From Burkholderia sp. S171 (GTDB lineage: Bacteria > Pseudomonadota > Gammaproteobacteria > Burkholderiales > Burkholderiaceae), in the NCBI RefSeq assembly GCF_009766085.1, contig NZ_LMUF01000043.1, forward strand, positions 239,938 through 303,937: 64,000 nt of DNA, written 5' to 3'. Positions within the stretch are counted from its first letter, which is position 1; every line of letters begins with the position of its first letter. A model generated the notes under the pieces. The model had not been told where the DNA came from and did not search any database. It saw only the letters and a program-made list of their open reading frames with translations. The translations under genes and the position numbers were made by a program. Shown here piece after piece: positions 8,972 through 17,427 of this stretch.

Positions 8972-9105
8972 AGCGCGTTCCCACCCGCCGCAGGAGATCG
9001 TTCGGCGCGGTTGCCTCGACCGTCGTTCAGGCACACGCGCCGTGCCCGGTTCATCTCTGGCGACCACTTGATACGGGAGTCGTGGTGGTCACCGATCAGC
9101 TGGGG

Positions 9106-9132
9106 AACCGGCGTCTGAAGACGCCGGTTTTT
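9106..9132 (+). terminator. Rho-independent terminator
   Basis: A perfect 11-bp stem (9106-9116 with 9119-9129, core ACCGGCGTCT) is followed by T residues through 9132. It lies between the converging MFS gene and MarR gene, overlaps the MarR stop codon, and should end the pic/nic operon. Confidence 0.85.
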
Positions 9133-9638
9133 CAGTCGAAGTGCTTCAGCAACGTGCGGCCGTACTGATTGTTGCCTTCGACCAGTTGCATCATCATCCG
9201 GACGAATTCGATGCGCTCTTGCGGGTCCAGCGGCGCCAGGAACCGGACCTGCGCTTCGCGCATGCTCTCGTACATTTCGTTCATGACGCGTCGCCCCTTG
9301 ACGCTGATGTTTGCAATCTTCTGCCGCCCGTCAGCAGGGCTGGGCTCGCGCTTGACGAGCCCGCGCTCTTCCAGGCGCCGGAGAACGTCTGCCATGGTTG
9401 TGCGGTCGACGCCGACTTCGGCGCACAGTGACGTCTGGTCGAGCCCGGGACGCTCGCTTAGCGTCGTTAGCAAGCCGTACTGAACCGGAGTAATCGCGAA
9501 ATCCTTACAGCTTTCGAAGAACAGCGCGATGTGAATCTGGTTGAGGCGCCGGATCAGGAAACCCGGGCGCTGCCATAAGTGACCCGTCTCGATCGTCGGA
9601 TTCGAGACGGTAGCTTTCTTCTCCGTAACTGTGCCCAT
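9132..9638 (-). CDS. MarR-family regulator of the pyridine cluster (NicR/PicR type)
   Basis: This 168-residue winged-helix regulator has the MarR recognition segment QTSLCAEVGVDRTTMADVLRRLEERGLV and the wing PSPADGRQKIANISVKGR. MarR proteins NicR and PicR repress the nicotinate and picolinate clusters and are released by a hydroxylated pyridine intermediate. I prefer the second ATG of an ATG-AAT-ATG start, because AAGG is well spaced from it. It is convergent with the operon and divergent from the MFS gene at 10020. Copies of TCAG-N4-CTGA lie in its upstream region, suggesting autoregulation. Confidence 0.85.
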   Translation of the reverse strand: MGTVTEKKATVSNPTIETGHLWQRPGFLIRRLNQIHIALFFESCKDFAITPVQYGLLTTLSERPGLDQTSLCAEVGVDRTTMADVLRRLEERGLVKREPSPADGRQKIANISVKGRRVMNEMYESMREAQVRFLAPLDPQERIEFVRMMMQLVEGNNQYGRTLLKHFD

Positions 9639-9789
9639 ATTCATCCTTTCCAGTAAGTCCTGTCGTTCGGGACAAGTGTAACTCGCGCTTGCCCGATGGC
9701 AGGAAGCGCCGCAGGGGGAGGCGGCTGCTTCGTCTCATTCCGGTTCGTGTAACCCCTATGCGAACCACTGTTGCATTTGGATTTTTTTC

Positions 9790-9807
9790 CAGATAAAAAC
9801 TTATCTG
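9790..9807. promoter_or_regulatory. Inverted repeat CAGATAA-N4-TTATCTG
   Basis: A perfect 7-bp inverted repeat with AAAC spacer lies about 150 bases upstream of the MarR start and abuts the TCAGTGTGCTGA element at 9808. Its symmetry suits a dimeric regulator. Which protein binds it is not known; the MarR product is the obvious candidate. Confidence 0.6.
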
Positions 9808-9819
9808 TCAGTGTGCTGA
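9808..9819. promoter_or_regulatory. TCAG-N4-CTGA operator copy 2
   Basis: TCAGTGTGCTGA differs by one spacer base from the copies at 2837 and 9952. It lies in the promoter region of the MarR gene, consistent with autorepression. Confidence 0.65.
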
Positions 9820-9936
9820 TTATTTTACCGCCAAGTCACCAGACCGTCTTCACAGACACCTATTTCCCTAAGCTTAAGAGTTAACTTAACAAGCGTCGCG
9901 CAAGGATATCGGCCAGCGTGTTCGTCAGTTATCGAA

Positions 9937-9963
9937 ACGATATGTATATCGTCAGTATGCTGA
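9937..9963. promoter_or_regulatory. Double palindrome before second MFS gene, with operator copy 3
   Basis: ACGATAT-GT-ATATCGT (9937-9952, perfect 7-bp arms) is joined to TCAGTATGCTGA (9952-9963, identical to copy 1). The composite site is 57 bases before the ATG of the MFS gene at 10020. It suggests control by the same MarR protein and possibly a second factor. Confidence 0.65.
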
Positions 9964-10019
9964 TCAGTGTGGTTCGGCAATTTTGCCAGGCGTCAACTTT
10001 CACGTGTTTGGAGCCAACG

Positions 10020-11345
10020 ATGAGTACTACACCTGCCAGATCAAATGACGCGCCCATGGCGCAGCGGTCGATGTCCTGGAGCGACATCAAGACGCTGGGT
10101 CTCGCGTCGCTAGGCGGCGCGCTTGAATACTACGATTTCATCGTCGCCGTATTCTTTACCAAGTTGCTCGCCACTGTCTTCTTTCCCCCGCACACGCCGG
10201 AGTGGCTCGCCCAGCTTAAGGTGTTTTGTATCTTCGCCGCGGGCTACCTCGTTCGTCCGATGGGGGGCATCTTCTTTGCTCACTTCGGCGACCGGATCGG
10301 GCGCAAGAAAATGTTCGCACTCAGCCTGTTCCTGATGGCGTTCCCCACGCTGCTGATTGGTCTGCTACCTAGTTACGCGATGCTCGGCATGACCGCGCCG
10401 CTGTTGTTCCTTCTGTGCCGGATACTGCAGGGCCTGTCGGTCGGCGGTGAAGTACCTGGGGCGTGGATCTTTTGCTCCGAGCACGTCCGGCGTGATCGCG
10501 TGGGACTTGCGTGTGGCCTCCTGATGTCAGGGCTGTGCACGGGCATCCTGCTGGGTGCATTGAGCGCAAAGTACCTGATGGGCAACCTCGACGCGGAGAG
10601 CCTGAAGAGTTGGGGCTGGCGTGTGCCGTTTATCGCCGGCGGAATTTTCGGACTGATCTCGGTCTACTTGCGCCGCTACTTGCATGAAACACCTGTTTTC
10701 GAGGCCCTTCGCGCTAAGCGTGCTGCCGACCCGCGCCTGCCGCTGTCGGTGGTGCTTAAGCATCACCGGGGTGCAATTGCGGTGTCGCTGCTCGCCACGT
10801 GGGTGTTCTCCGGAATCTTCGTGCTGTATTTCCTGTACACGCCGACCTTTCTGCAATCGCAGTTTCACTATGAAGCGAAAGCGGTCTTTACCAACAACTC
10901 CTGGTCTATCTTCGGGCTGATCATCGGCAGCACGGTCGCGGGATGGGCCGCGGACAGGATTGGAGGTGGCCGTGCGTACGCGCTGGGCAGCCTTGCCATG
11001 CTGGCTGTGACCAGCGCGTTCTATTTCGCACTGAGTTCCGGAAGCAGCGCAGTGTGGCCGCTTTATATTGCGGGTGGATTCCTGATCGGCACCATTACGC
11101 TCGGACCGTACATTATCGTCAAGAGCTTCCCGCCTGAAGTCCGTTTCACCGGCTTTGCTCTGTCGTACAACACCGCCTACGCGATCTTCGGTGGTACTGC
11201 GCCGGCAGTCGCGTCGTACTTGGTGGGCCGTCAGGGCCTTGTCATGGCACCCGCCTGGTACATCGCCGGACTGTGCGTGCTCGGTGTCGTCGTCGGACTG
11301 ACATGGCGCGCGCCGGTGCATGCGGATGTTGGGTCATCGCATTGA
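10020..11345 (+). CDS. MFS transporter, metabolite:H+ symporter type
   Basis: This 441-residue, 12-TM transporter has MHS hallmarks: GGALEYYDFIVAVFFTKLL in TM1 and FGDRIGRKKMF in the 2-3 loop. The ATG at 10020 is preceded by TTGGAG; in-frame codons further upstream lie in the operator region and were rejected. It lacks the periplasmic insertion of the other MFS protein in the cluster. An operator identical to that of the decarboxylase sits just upstream. I infer it is the substrate-induced uptake carrier for the pyridine carboxylate, a role played by NicT- and PicT-type MFS proteins elsewhere. Confidence 0.87.
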   Translation: MSTTPARSNDAPMAQRSMSWSDIKTLGLASLGGALEYYDFIVAVFFTKLLATVFFPPHTPEWLAQLKVFCIFAAGYLVRPMGGIFFAHFGDRIGRKKMFALSLFLMAFPTLLIGLLPSYAMLGMTAPLLFLLCRILQGLSVGGEVPGAWIFCSEHVRRDRVGLACGLLMSGLCTGILLGALSAKYLMGNLDAESLKSWGWRVPFIAGGIFGLISVYLRRYLHETPVFEALRAKRAADPRLPLSVVLKHHRGAIAVSLLATWVFSGIFVLYFLYTPTFLQSQFHYEAKAVFTNNSWSIFGLIIGSTVAGWAADRIGGGRAYALGSLAMLAVTSAFYFALSSGSSAVWPLYIAGGFLIGTITLGPYIIVKSFPPEVRFTGFALSYNTAYAIFGGTAPAVASYLVGRQGLVMAPAWYIAGLCVLGVVVGLTWRAPVHADVGSSH

Positions 11346-11384
11346 GAGAGCGTTTTCATATCTTTTCTTGATGCCGCTTGAGAT

Positions 11385-11419
11385 GCTCCTGCCTGATGCC
11401 TCAATGCACAGGCAGGAGC
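11385..11419 (+). terminator. Hairpin after the MFS gene
   Basis: GCTCCTGCCTG and CAGGCAGGAGC form a perfect 11-bp stem with a 13-base loop, 40 bases after the MFS stop. No T-tract follows, so termination is plausible but not certain. Confidence 0.55.
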
Positions 11420-11570
11420 GTGTCTGAAATAGTGCACGCCAACAGCGTTGTCGCGGCGCCCCTTGCGGCGCGCTGTCATCGTAGGGGCAATCACTGACCT
11501 CCTATCGGTCACCTGCGGAACGCAAAAATATTGTGGAGATTTCGACCGTCCCCACGTAGTATTTGGTTTT

Positions 11571-11587
11571 GCTTCATAAAATGAAGC
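11571..11587. promoter_or_regulatory. HxlR-type operator A (GCTTCATAAAATGAAGC)
   Basis: A perfect inverted repeat, CTTCA-N5-TGAAG with outer G/C, lies 103 bases before the HxlR gene. It has the same design as sites at 15437, 26049 and 38295, which suggests autoregulation by the adjacent HxlR protein. The rest of 11346-11689 shows only the hairpin at 11385. Confidence 0.7.
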
Positions 11588-11689
11588 TAAGCGATCAAAA
11601 TAGGCGAATGACGCAAAAGAAACCGCCGCGTAGTGCGGTGTATTCGCCAGACGCACAAGCGTTGTACAACCGGGAATGTAGGAGTCGAC

Positions 11690-12214
11690 ATGCGCTGGGA
11701 TGATATTGGCTTTAGCCTTTGTCCAATTGCCCGATCGTTATCCGTAGTGGGCGACCGTTGGACCCTGTTGATCCTGCGGGAACTTGGAATGGGCATGCGC
11801 CGTTTCGAAGAGGTTCAGGCGCAGACCGGCATGTCTTCGCACCTGCTTTCGACTCGTCTGAAGCGACTGAAAGCGGAGGGCGTGATCGAGTGGCGTCTTT
11901 ATAGCGTCAGACCGGCGCGCTACGAATACTCAGCAACAACCAAAGGCAAGGAGCTTGACGCGGTATTACTCGCGCTTCAGGCTTGGGGACAGAAGTGGGG
12001 TGGTTTCGATCCTCAGGCCGAGCCATCGCTCACCTGGGTGTTGAAGGCAACCGGGGAAGGGGTCCGTGGTCTATGGACGACTCCCACCGGCGACAAGCCT
12101 TTCACTTTCGATGAAACTGATCCGGTCATAAGCGCCGCGTTCCAGGCGGAACGAGAGGCGCGTCGAATTGCATTCCTTGCCCTCCGGCGCGACGCACGAG
12201 GCGCACGAAAATAA
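11690..12214 (+). CDS. HxlR-family regulator with a single N-terminal Cys
   Basis: This 174-residue winged-helix regulator contains LCPIARSLSVVGDRWTLLILREL and the HTH segment TGMSSHLLSTRLKRLKAEGVI, diagnostic of HxlR. C11 is the only cysteine and sits where YodB, CatR and QsrR have the thiol that senses quinones and other electrophiles. AGGAG precedes the ATG at 11690. A paralogue at 23453-24181 shares the MxWD-x6-C start and overall layout. Inferred role: repressor of the redox/detoxification genes that carry the 17-bp repeat. Confidence 0.88.
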   Translation: MRWDDIGFSLCPIARSLSVVGDRWTLLILRELGMGMRRFEEVQAQTGMSSHLLSTRLKRLKAEGVIEWRLYSVRPARYEYSATTKGKELDAVLLALQAWGQKWGGFDPQAEPSLTWVLKATGEGVRGLWTTPTGDKPFTFDETDPVISAAFQAEREARRIAFLALRRDARGARK

Positions 12215-12596
12215 GCAGGTGATACGCAGTTCACGCCTCCTGGGTCGAGTTCAATGCCGATCGAATGGAGGACGGTCATGCGGTCATGCGGCTTGAATTT
12301 TGGAAGCTTGATGCTTTTCACTGTCGCTCATTTTTTGCGTCGACCCATGTTTTTTGCGCGGTCGCTTGGATAGGGATATCAAGCGCTGACGGCAGTCTTC
12401 GATCTCCCTCTCATCTGAGCTGAAGAGCGCTCGGCATTTGGAGGATAGGCTGAAGCCGGCAAACCCCGCGAATTAACAACTCTTAATATGAAGTAACTCG
12501 TCAACTGACCACCAAAAAGATGACCATAGCGTCACTGTCGCTTGGAGATAGAGACTGCAATGGAACATCATGGACCCCATTTGGCGAGGAACAACT
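12215..12596. other. Intergenic stretch without recognised gene
   Basis: About 380 bases follow the HxlR gene. Only a half-site TGAAGT near 12489, resembling one arm of the HxlR repeat, stands out. No gene, repeat or convincing terminator was seen. Confidence 0.4.
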
Positions 12597-13058
12597 ATGC
12601 AACGCAATGTTGGTAACGACGATCCGTGGCTGCATGCAATAAAAATGCTCAAGTGTTCAAATAACGCACCTTTCGAGCGCTCTGGATCAACGCATGTGCA
12701 GCCACTGACGTGTTCTTCCCCACGCCAAATCGCTCACAGGCAAAAGAACACATTTGTGAAAGTGCTGGAAAAACCGACGAGCACTACGGCAACGGTCGCG
12801 TGGTTCGACTCGACGTCCTGTCACTATGGCGATCAGAGTTGGTCGCTTCGCGTTGCGCGTTCCAATGGCATCTGCGCGCTGACCGGCGAGCCGGTGCGAA
12901 AGGGCGACCGTGTCTATCAGCCACGCAAGTCGGGTTATCGGCCGCGTAACGCTAACGAGATGATTTTATCGTCGGTGCTAAGCCTCGAAGAATCTCCCGA
13001 CGTGCCCGAAACACGCGTTGTCGTGAAGCGCAAAAAATGCGAGCGCGAGCCCGCCTAA
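12597..13058 (+). CDS. DUF3331 protein
   Basis: This 153-residue protein of unknown function matches the DUF3331 pattern: DPWLHAIKML near the N-terminus, then ATVAWFDSTSCHYGDQSW and NGICALTGEPVRKGDRVYQPR. The last segment looks like a small beta-rich domain with a Cys (ICALTG), but no catalytic motif is evident. GAGGA six bases upstream supports the ATG at 12597. In my knowledge the family is confined to Burkholderia relatives and several copies per genome are common, so it is a taxonomic marker more than a functional clue. Confidence 0.8.
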   Translation: MQRNVGNDDPWLHAIKMLKCSNNAPFERSGSTHVQPLTCSSPRQIAHRQKNTFVKVLEKPTSTTATVAWFDSTSCHYGDQSWSLRVARSNGICALTGEPVRKGDRVYQPRKSGYRPRNANEMILSSVLSLEESPDVPETRVVVKRKKCEREPA

Positions 13059-13176
13059 GCATCGAATCCACATAGTTGGAAATACGGATTGCTCGCAAAA
13101 TGCTTGCTGGAAAGGCGGCAGACCGTGGCTCGCTACAAGCTTCGTTTGCATCTCATTCAAGCGGATAGGTCGATCA

Positions 13177-14163
13177 ATGAAGTCAAAAACTGTTCTTGCA
13201 GCGTTGGCTGTCGCTCTTTGTTCTGGCATTGCGCTCTCCGCGCCGAGAAAGGACAAAGCAAAGACGTATGCGGTATCGGATAGCGCGCTGGTCAAAAGCT
13301 TACCCGGTTTTAAAAACGGCTATGCCGATGTTGATGGCATCCGGTTGCACTATGTGACGGGAGGCGAAGGCAGTCCTGTCCTGCTACTTCCGGGCTGGCC
13401 CGAAACCTGGTGGGGATATCACAAGATCATGCCCGAGTTGGCGAAGACGCATCGCGTCTACGCGATCGACATCAGAGGAATGGGTAGCTCCGACAAACCT
13501 GCTGGCGGTTATGACAAAAAGACCATGGCCAACGACCTGTCCGAACTGATCCACCAGCTAGGGTTTGAAAAGGTCGATGTGGTCGGGCACGACATTGGCG
13601 CAATGGTCGCCTTTAGTCTGGCAGCCAACCACCCTGAGCAGGTGCGTAAGCTGGTCATGCTGGACGTCGCTCATCCGTCGCCCGGGTATTTCAAGCTGGC
13701 GCTCTTGCCTGAAGCGGGTACGTTCGGTGACAAGATCGACGAAGACCACCCATACCTCTGGTGGTTCGCCTTCCATCAAGTAAAGGGTCTGCCAGAGGAT
13801 CTGCTGGAAGGTCGTGCAGGACTGGAGCAAGCATGGTTCTTCCGATACCAGCTGAAAGACGAAACCGCGATCGATGCCCGGGATCGCGCTGTCTACGCCG
13901 CCGCTTATTCAAGCCGCGACGCAATCCGTGCAGGAAACGGCTGGTATCAGGCCTTTTCCCGGGATATTGCAGATAGTAGAACCTATCAACCCTTGGCGAT
14001 GCCGGTGTTGGGCCTGGGTGGAACAGGATATCCGCGGCTGAAGGCGTCGCTCGATGCGAGTGCGCCGGGATCGAGTACCTTCCGGATAGACGGAAGCGGT
14101 CACTTTATTGCCGAAGAAAAACCATTCGTGCTGCTCTTCTACCTGAACGACTTCTTGAACTGA
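13177..14163 (+). CDS. Exported alpha/beta hydrolase, epoxide-hydrolase-like
   Basis: This 328-residue protein starts with a Sec signal peptide (MKSKTVLAALAVALCSGIALSAP), so it acts in the periplasm or outside. The fold is epoxide-hydrolase-like: PGWPETW replaces the usual HGxPE(T/S)W oxyanion motif, the nucleophile is Asp (D139 in GHDIGA, rather than Ser), and the late GHFIAEEKP supplies the His. An Asp nucleophile fits epoxide hydrolases and dehalogenases. The substrate is unknown. It stands alone between DUF3331 and the convergent isochorismatase gene. Confidence 0.82.
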   Translation: MKSKTVLAALAVALCSGIALSAPRKDKAKTYAVSDSALVKSLPGFKNGYADVDGIRLHYVTGGEGSPVLLLPGWPETWWGYHKIMPELAKTHRVYAIDIRGMGSSDKPAGGYDKKTMANDLSELIHQLGFEKVDVVGHDIGAMVAFSLAANHPEQVRKLVMLDVAHPSPGYFKLALLPEAGTFGDKIDEDHPYLWWFAFHQVKGLPEDLLEGRAGLEQAWFFRYQLKDETAIDARDRAVYAAAYSSRDAIRAGNGWYQAFSRDIADSRTYQPLAMPVLGLGGTGYPRLKASLDASAPGSSTFRIDGSGHFIAEEKPFVLLFYLNDFLN

Positions 14164-14299
14164 ACTGAACTAAGCGCGCCGCGCGCCAATGCGCCGCGAT
14201 GCGGGGCCCGAGAGCCCCGATCGGCGGCGCAGTTCATCTACCGGAAAACATGACGAGACCCTGGGTAACAGTGGTCTCGCATGTTCGGTCAAGACCTGC

Positions 14300-14920
14300 T
14301 TAAGCCACGGGTAGCTGTTCCAGAAGCTCCGCAGTCGAATATATCGCATGGGCGAACATGGGCGCATTCGTCGCCGCGGCTTGCATGCCCTCAGCGCTGA
14401 ACGCCGCCGTCGCGTCGGTCACAAGCGTGACGTGATAACCAAGTTCCATGCCAAAGCGCGCCGTTGATTCAATGCAGCTGTTCGCGATCAATCCGATCAG
14501 AATAATTTTCTGGATCCCGTGCTGTTTCAATTGGACATCGAGGTCGGTATTCGCAAAACCACTTTGCGCCCAGTGTTCCTTGATGACCACGTCACCCGGC
14601 TGCGGCCCGAATTCGGGGTTGAATTCACCGCCCCACGACCCGACTTCGAAAGCCTTGGTCGGAAGTCCCGCTTTCTGGAACATGTTGATATGTTGCCAGC
14701 CGTCGAAGTCGCCATGATGCGAGCGATGGTGAGGCACGATGAACACCTGGATTCCAGCGGCGCGCGCAGCCGGGATGATCTTGCGGAGGTTGCCGAACAT
14801 GCCGGACGCGTCGGCTGTCGCCTTGATGGCGTTAAACAACTTTCCGCCTTCACTCATAAAGTCGTTGTACGGGTCGACGATGAGGAGGCCGGTTCGTTCT
14901 GCGCTATAGGTTGCAGTCAT
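14300..14920 (-). CDS. Isochorismatase-fold cysteine hydrolase
   Basis: This 206-residue protein has the catalytic triad of the family: D16 (LLIVDPYNDF), K114 (VVIKEHW) and C149 (ANSCIEST). Such enzymes cleave amides, ureides or vinyl ethers; the substrate cannot be told from sequence. It is not the maleamate amidohydrolase, which is encoded at 6608. Its relative at 26215 (D17, K117, C149) shares the same spacing and the ExGxK-type N-terminal segment. It is transcribed away from the Old Yellow Enzyme gene across a 640-base intergenic region. Confidence 0.87.
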   Translation of the reverse strand: MTATYSAERTGLLIVDPYNDFMSEGGKLFNAIKATADASGMFGNLRKIIPAARAAGIQVFIVPHHRSHHGDFDGWQHINMFQKAGLPTKAFEVGSWGGEFNPEFGPQPGDVVIKEHWAQSGFANTDLDVQLKQHGIQKIILIGLIANSCIESTARFGMELGYHVTLVTDATAAFSAEGMQAAATNAPMFAHAIYSTAELLEQLPVA

Positions 14921-15406
14921 GAAATCGCCTTTCGTATTCAGTGAGTAGGGGGAGACTGGACAGTCGCACGGATGCGCGGCGCGGATGGATCATGGAGGTC
15001 GACGTGGATCGACTTTCCGCAGACGGTTTGTCCATTTCAGCAGCGTCGAATAGCCAGCGAGCCGGCTCCTTCGTTCAAGGGTTCGATATTCCGGCCTGCT
15101 TAACCGCCCGGTTGAAAGCGTTCGGATCTTGAGGCTTTTAAATACCCTCGAAAGCAGGTCGACGCGAATCGAGAATAGACGCTTTAAAAATGAAAGTCAC
15201 GTTATTTCTGTCCGCCAAGATCCTCAAGTCAGCGGGGGAGGAAACACAGTCATGCTTTTTTCTTTGCTCACAGTCGGAGACTGGATAAGAGACGGTCCAT
15301 AGACATACCCGTTCGCGAGCGCCTTGCAGTCGCGGAGCGCACTCTGCAATGTGACCGCCCTCAAATGTCCGTCATTGCTTTCGCGCGCTGACGAAGGCGG
15401 GGTTCT
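14921..15406. other. Intergenic region with imperfect HxlR-type repeat
   Basis: This long non-coding stretch lies between divergent genes. GCTTTAAAAATGAAAGT at 15181-15197 resembles the 17-bp HxlR-type repeat in its variant form (also at 20856 and 30521) and may serve the leftward hydrolase gene. No gene was recognised. Confidence 0.45.
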
Positions 15407-15453
15407 TTGACAACACTGGAGATCCGCTGTATTGTAACTTCAAAACATGAAGT
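15407..15453 (+). promoter_or_regulatory. Promoter and HxlR-type operator B of the OYE gene
   Basis: TTGACA (15407-15412), a 17-base spacer and TATTGT (15430-15435) form a good sigma-70 promoter. The perfect repeat ACTTCAAAACATGAAGT (15437-15453) covers the predicted transcription start. This placement is typical of a repressor operator. Confidence 0.75.
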
Positions 15454-15563
15454 GACAAAATGAAGGTGTAAATTTCCCGCGCCGCTTCGGATCGTTGCGG
15501 CTGCCCCTGCGACGTAATCGGCTCACCGTCCATGACAACACCTGTCAACGTAAGCGGAATTCA

Positions 15564-16667
15564 ATGACCACACTTTTCGACCCTGTAAAAATTGGCGATA
15601 TTTATACGGAAAACCGTGTCGTGATGGCGCCGCTGACCCGCGATCGTGCTGGCCCTGGCGGCGTGCCGCGCGAGATGGCTGCGACCTATTATCGTCAACG
15701 TGCGAGCGCCGGACTCATCATCGCGGAAGGCACACAGATCTCGGCGCTGGGTCAGGGGTACGTCGATACGCCGGGTATTCATACCGCAGCTCAAGTGGCG
15801 GCCTGGCGCCGTGTGACAGACGCCGTGCACGAAGCAGGCGGCAAGATCGTGGTTCAGTTATGGCATGTAGGGCGGATTTCCCACACGTCGTTGCTGTCCG
15901 GTGGCCAAGTGCCGGTATCGAGCAGCGCTCGAATCGCAAAAGCACAGACGTTCACCGCCAAGGGCTTTGAACAGGTATCGGCGCCGCGCGCCCTGAGCCT
16001 GCAGGAAGTGGCCGGGGTAGTGGAGGAGTTCCGTATTGGTGCGAGAAACGCCATCGCAGCAGGATTCGACGGCGTCGAGGTTCATGGCGCGCATGGTTAC
16101 CTGATCGAGCAGTTCCTGCGCGACAGCATCAATGACCGCACGGACGCTTATGGCGGTGAGATCGAAAATCGGGTGCGTTTTGTGAGCGAAGTCATGACGG
16201 CCATCTCGGACGAGATCGGAGGCGGTCGCTCGGGAATCCGGCTGTCGCCAGTGTCGCCGGTCAACGACGCCGCGCTCGACAGTGCGACGCAAGCGACCTA
16301 CAACATGGTCGTCGAACGCATGGCGAAGTTGAAGCTTGCTTTCATTCATGTGGTGGAAGGTGCGACAGGAGGTGCGCGTGACTTCGCGCCTCTCGACTAC
16401 GGGGCGTTACGCAGCCGCTTCAAGGCCGGCAATGGAAGCGGCGCATGGATCGCAAACAACGGCTATACCCGCGAGATGGCGCTGGACGCTGTGGAAAGCG
16501 GAGCAGTGGACGCGGTGGCTTTCGGCAAGCCGTTTATTAGTAACCCGGACCTGGTGCGTCGTCTCAAGGAAAACGCACCGCTCGCACCCGCGGACCAGAA
16601 AACCATGTATGGCGGCGACGAGAGAGGGTACACAGACTATCCGATGCTTGATGGGAAGGCTGCGTAG
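15564..16667 (+). CDS. Old Yellow Enzyme family alkene reductase (NemA-like)
   Basis: This 367-residue FMN oxidoreductase reduces activated C=C bonds such as those of N-ethylmaleimide, quinones or nitroalkenes with NAD(P)H. Substrate-anchoring H174 and H177 and proton donor Y179 are seen in EVHGAHGYLIEQF; NRVVMAPLTRDRA is the classical N-terminus, and the FMN phosphate region IANNGY...DAVAFGKPFISNPDL is intact. The ATG at 15564 fits the family start. It is followed by OsmC and lies behind operator B, which fits induction by electrophiles. Family members known as NemA or xenobiotic reductase are closest. Confidence 0.92.
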   Translation: MTTLFDPVKIGDIYTENRVVMAPLTRDRAGPGGVPREMAATYYRQRASAGLIIAEGTQISALGQGYVDTPGIHTAAQVAAWRRVTDAVHEAGGKIVVQLWHVGRISHTSLLSGGQVPVSSSARIAKAQTFTAKGFEQVSAPRALSLQEVAGVVEEFRIGARNAIAAGFDGVEVHGAHGYLIEQFLRDSINDRTDAYGGEIENRVRFVSEVMTAISDEIGGGRSGIRLSPVSPVNDAALDSATQATYNMVVERMAKLKLAFIHVVEGATGGARDFAPLDYGALRSRFKAGNGSGAWIANNGYTREMALDAVESGAVDAVAFGKPFISNPDLVRRLKENAPLAPADQKTMYGGDERGYTDYPMLDGKAA

Positions 16668-16746
16668 TCACTCGTTGTGTTCCGGGGTCTCGCAGTGTTT
16701 GCGGTCGTGCGTGACGCCATCCTGACACCTTGATTTGGAGCATTTT

Positions 16747-17175
16747 ATGCAAGCGACCGGATTTTCAAGCTGGACGGGTTCGTGGAAGAGCGGGACGGGG
16801 ACCTTGTCGACTGACACCGGCTTATTCAAGGCTACGCCGTATTCCTATGCGAGCCGATTCGAGGGCGCCCCAGGTGCGAGCCCGGAGGAGTTGCTAAGTG
16901 TTGCTCATGCAGGATGTTTCAATCAAGCACTTGCCAACAACTTTGGCATGATCGATCTGGAAGCGGAGAGTATCGAGACTTCGGTCGACATCGATTTTGG
17001 AACGGGAGACGATGGGCATCCCGCCATCAAGCGGTCCCATATCACGGTCAGCGCCAGGGTGCCGGGCGCATCGGATGAGCAATTTCAACATTGCGCGGAT
17101 CGTGCGCGTACGAATTGTACGATCGCCAAGATCATGAACATCGAGATTACGATGGTCGCCAAGCTGCTTCCGTGA
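16747..17175 (+). CDS. OsmC-type peroxiredoxin
   Basis: This 142-residue thiol peroxidase reduces organic hydroperoxides. The two redox cysteines of the family are present: one in LLSVAHAGCFNQALA and one in DRARTNCTIAKIM. The start SSWTGSWKSGTGTLSTDTG and the ASPEELL segment are typical of OsmC. The ATG at 16747 has TTGGAG upstream. It follows the Old Yellow Enzyme gene by 79 bases and is probably cotranscribed with it. Confidence 0.9.
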   Translation: MQATGFSSWTGSWKSGTGTLSTDTGLFKATPYSYASRFEGAPGASPEELLSVAHAGCFNQALANNFGMIDLEAESIETSVDIDFGTGDDGHPAIKRSHITVSARVPGASDEQFQHCADRARTNCTIAKIMNIEITMVAKLLP

Positions 17176-17427
17176 GACAAGCCATAAACTTCTCGAAGGG
17201 ACTCAGAGGGACCAATCACAATCTGATCGACGCCTTGGATCGGTGAATCCAGCTCCATGCATGGTGCCTCGTCGATTGCTGCGCTGCCGCGCGTGCAAAC
17301 AAGCTTGGCAGTGGTCGAGAGACTATTAGGCAATCTGATAAAGCCAGCTAAGTGTTTGCAATCAAACGACGGCCCGTACGCTACGTGCGCACTTGCAACC
17401 TTGCTCATTCGATGGGACCTGTTACTA

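Noticed and set aside
10527..11321. 264-codon frame on the minus strand
   Set aside because: Antisense to the MFS transporter; composition typical of a shadow frame.
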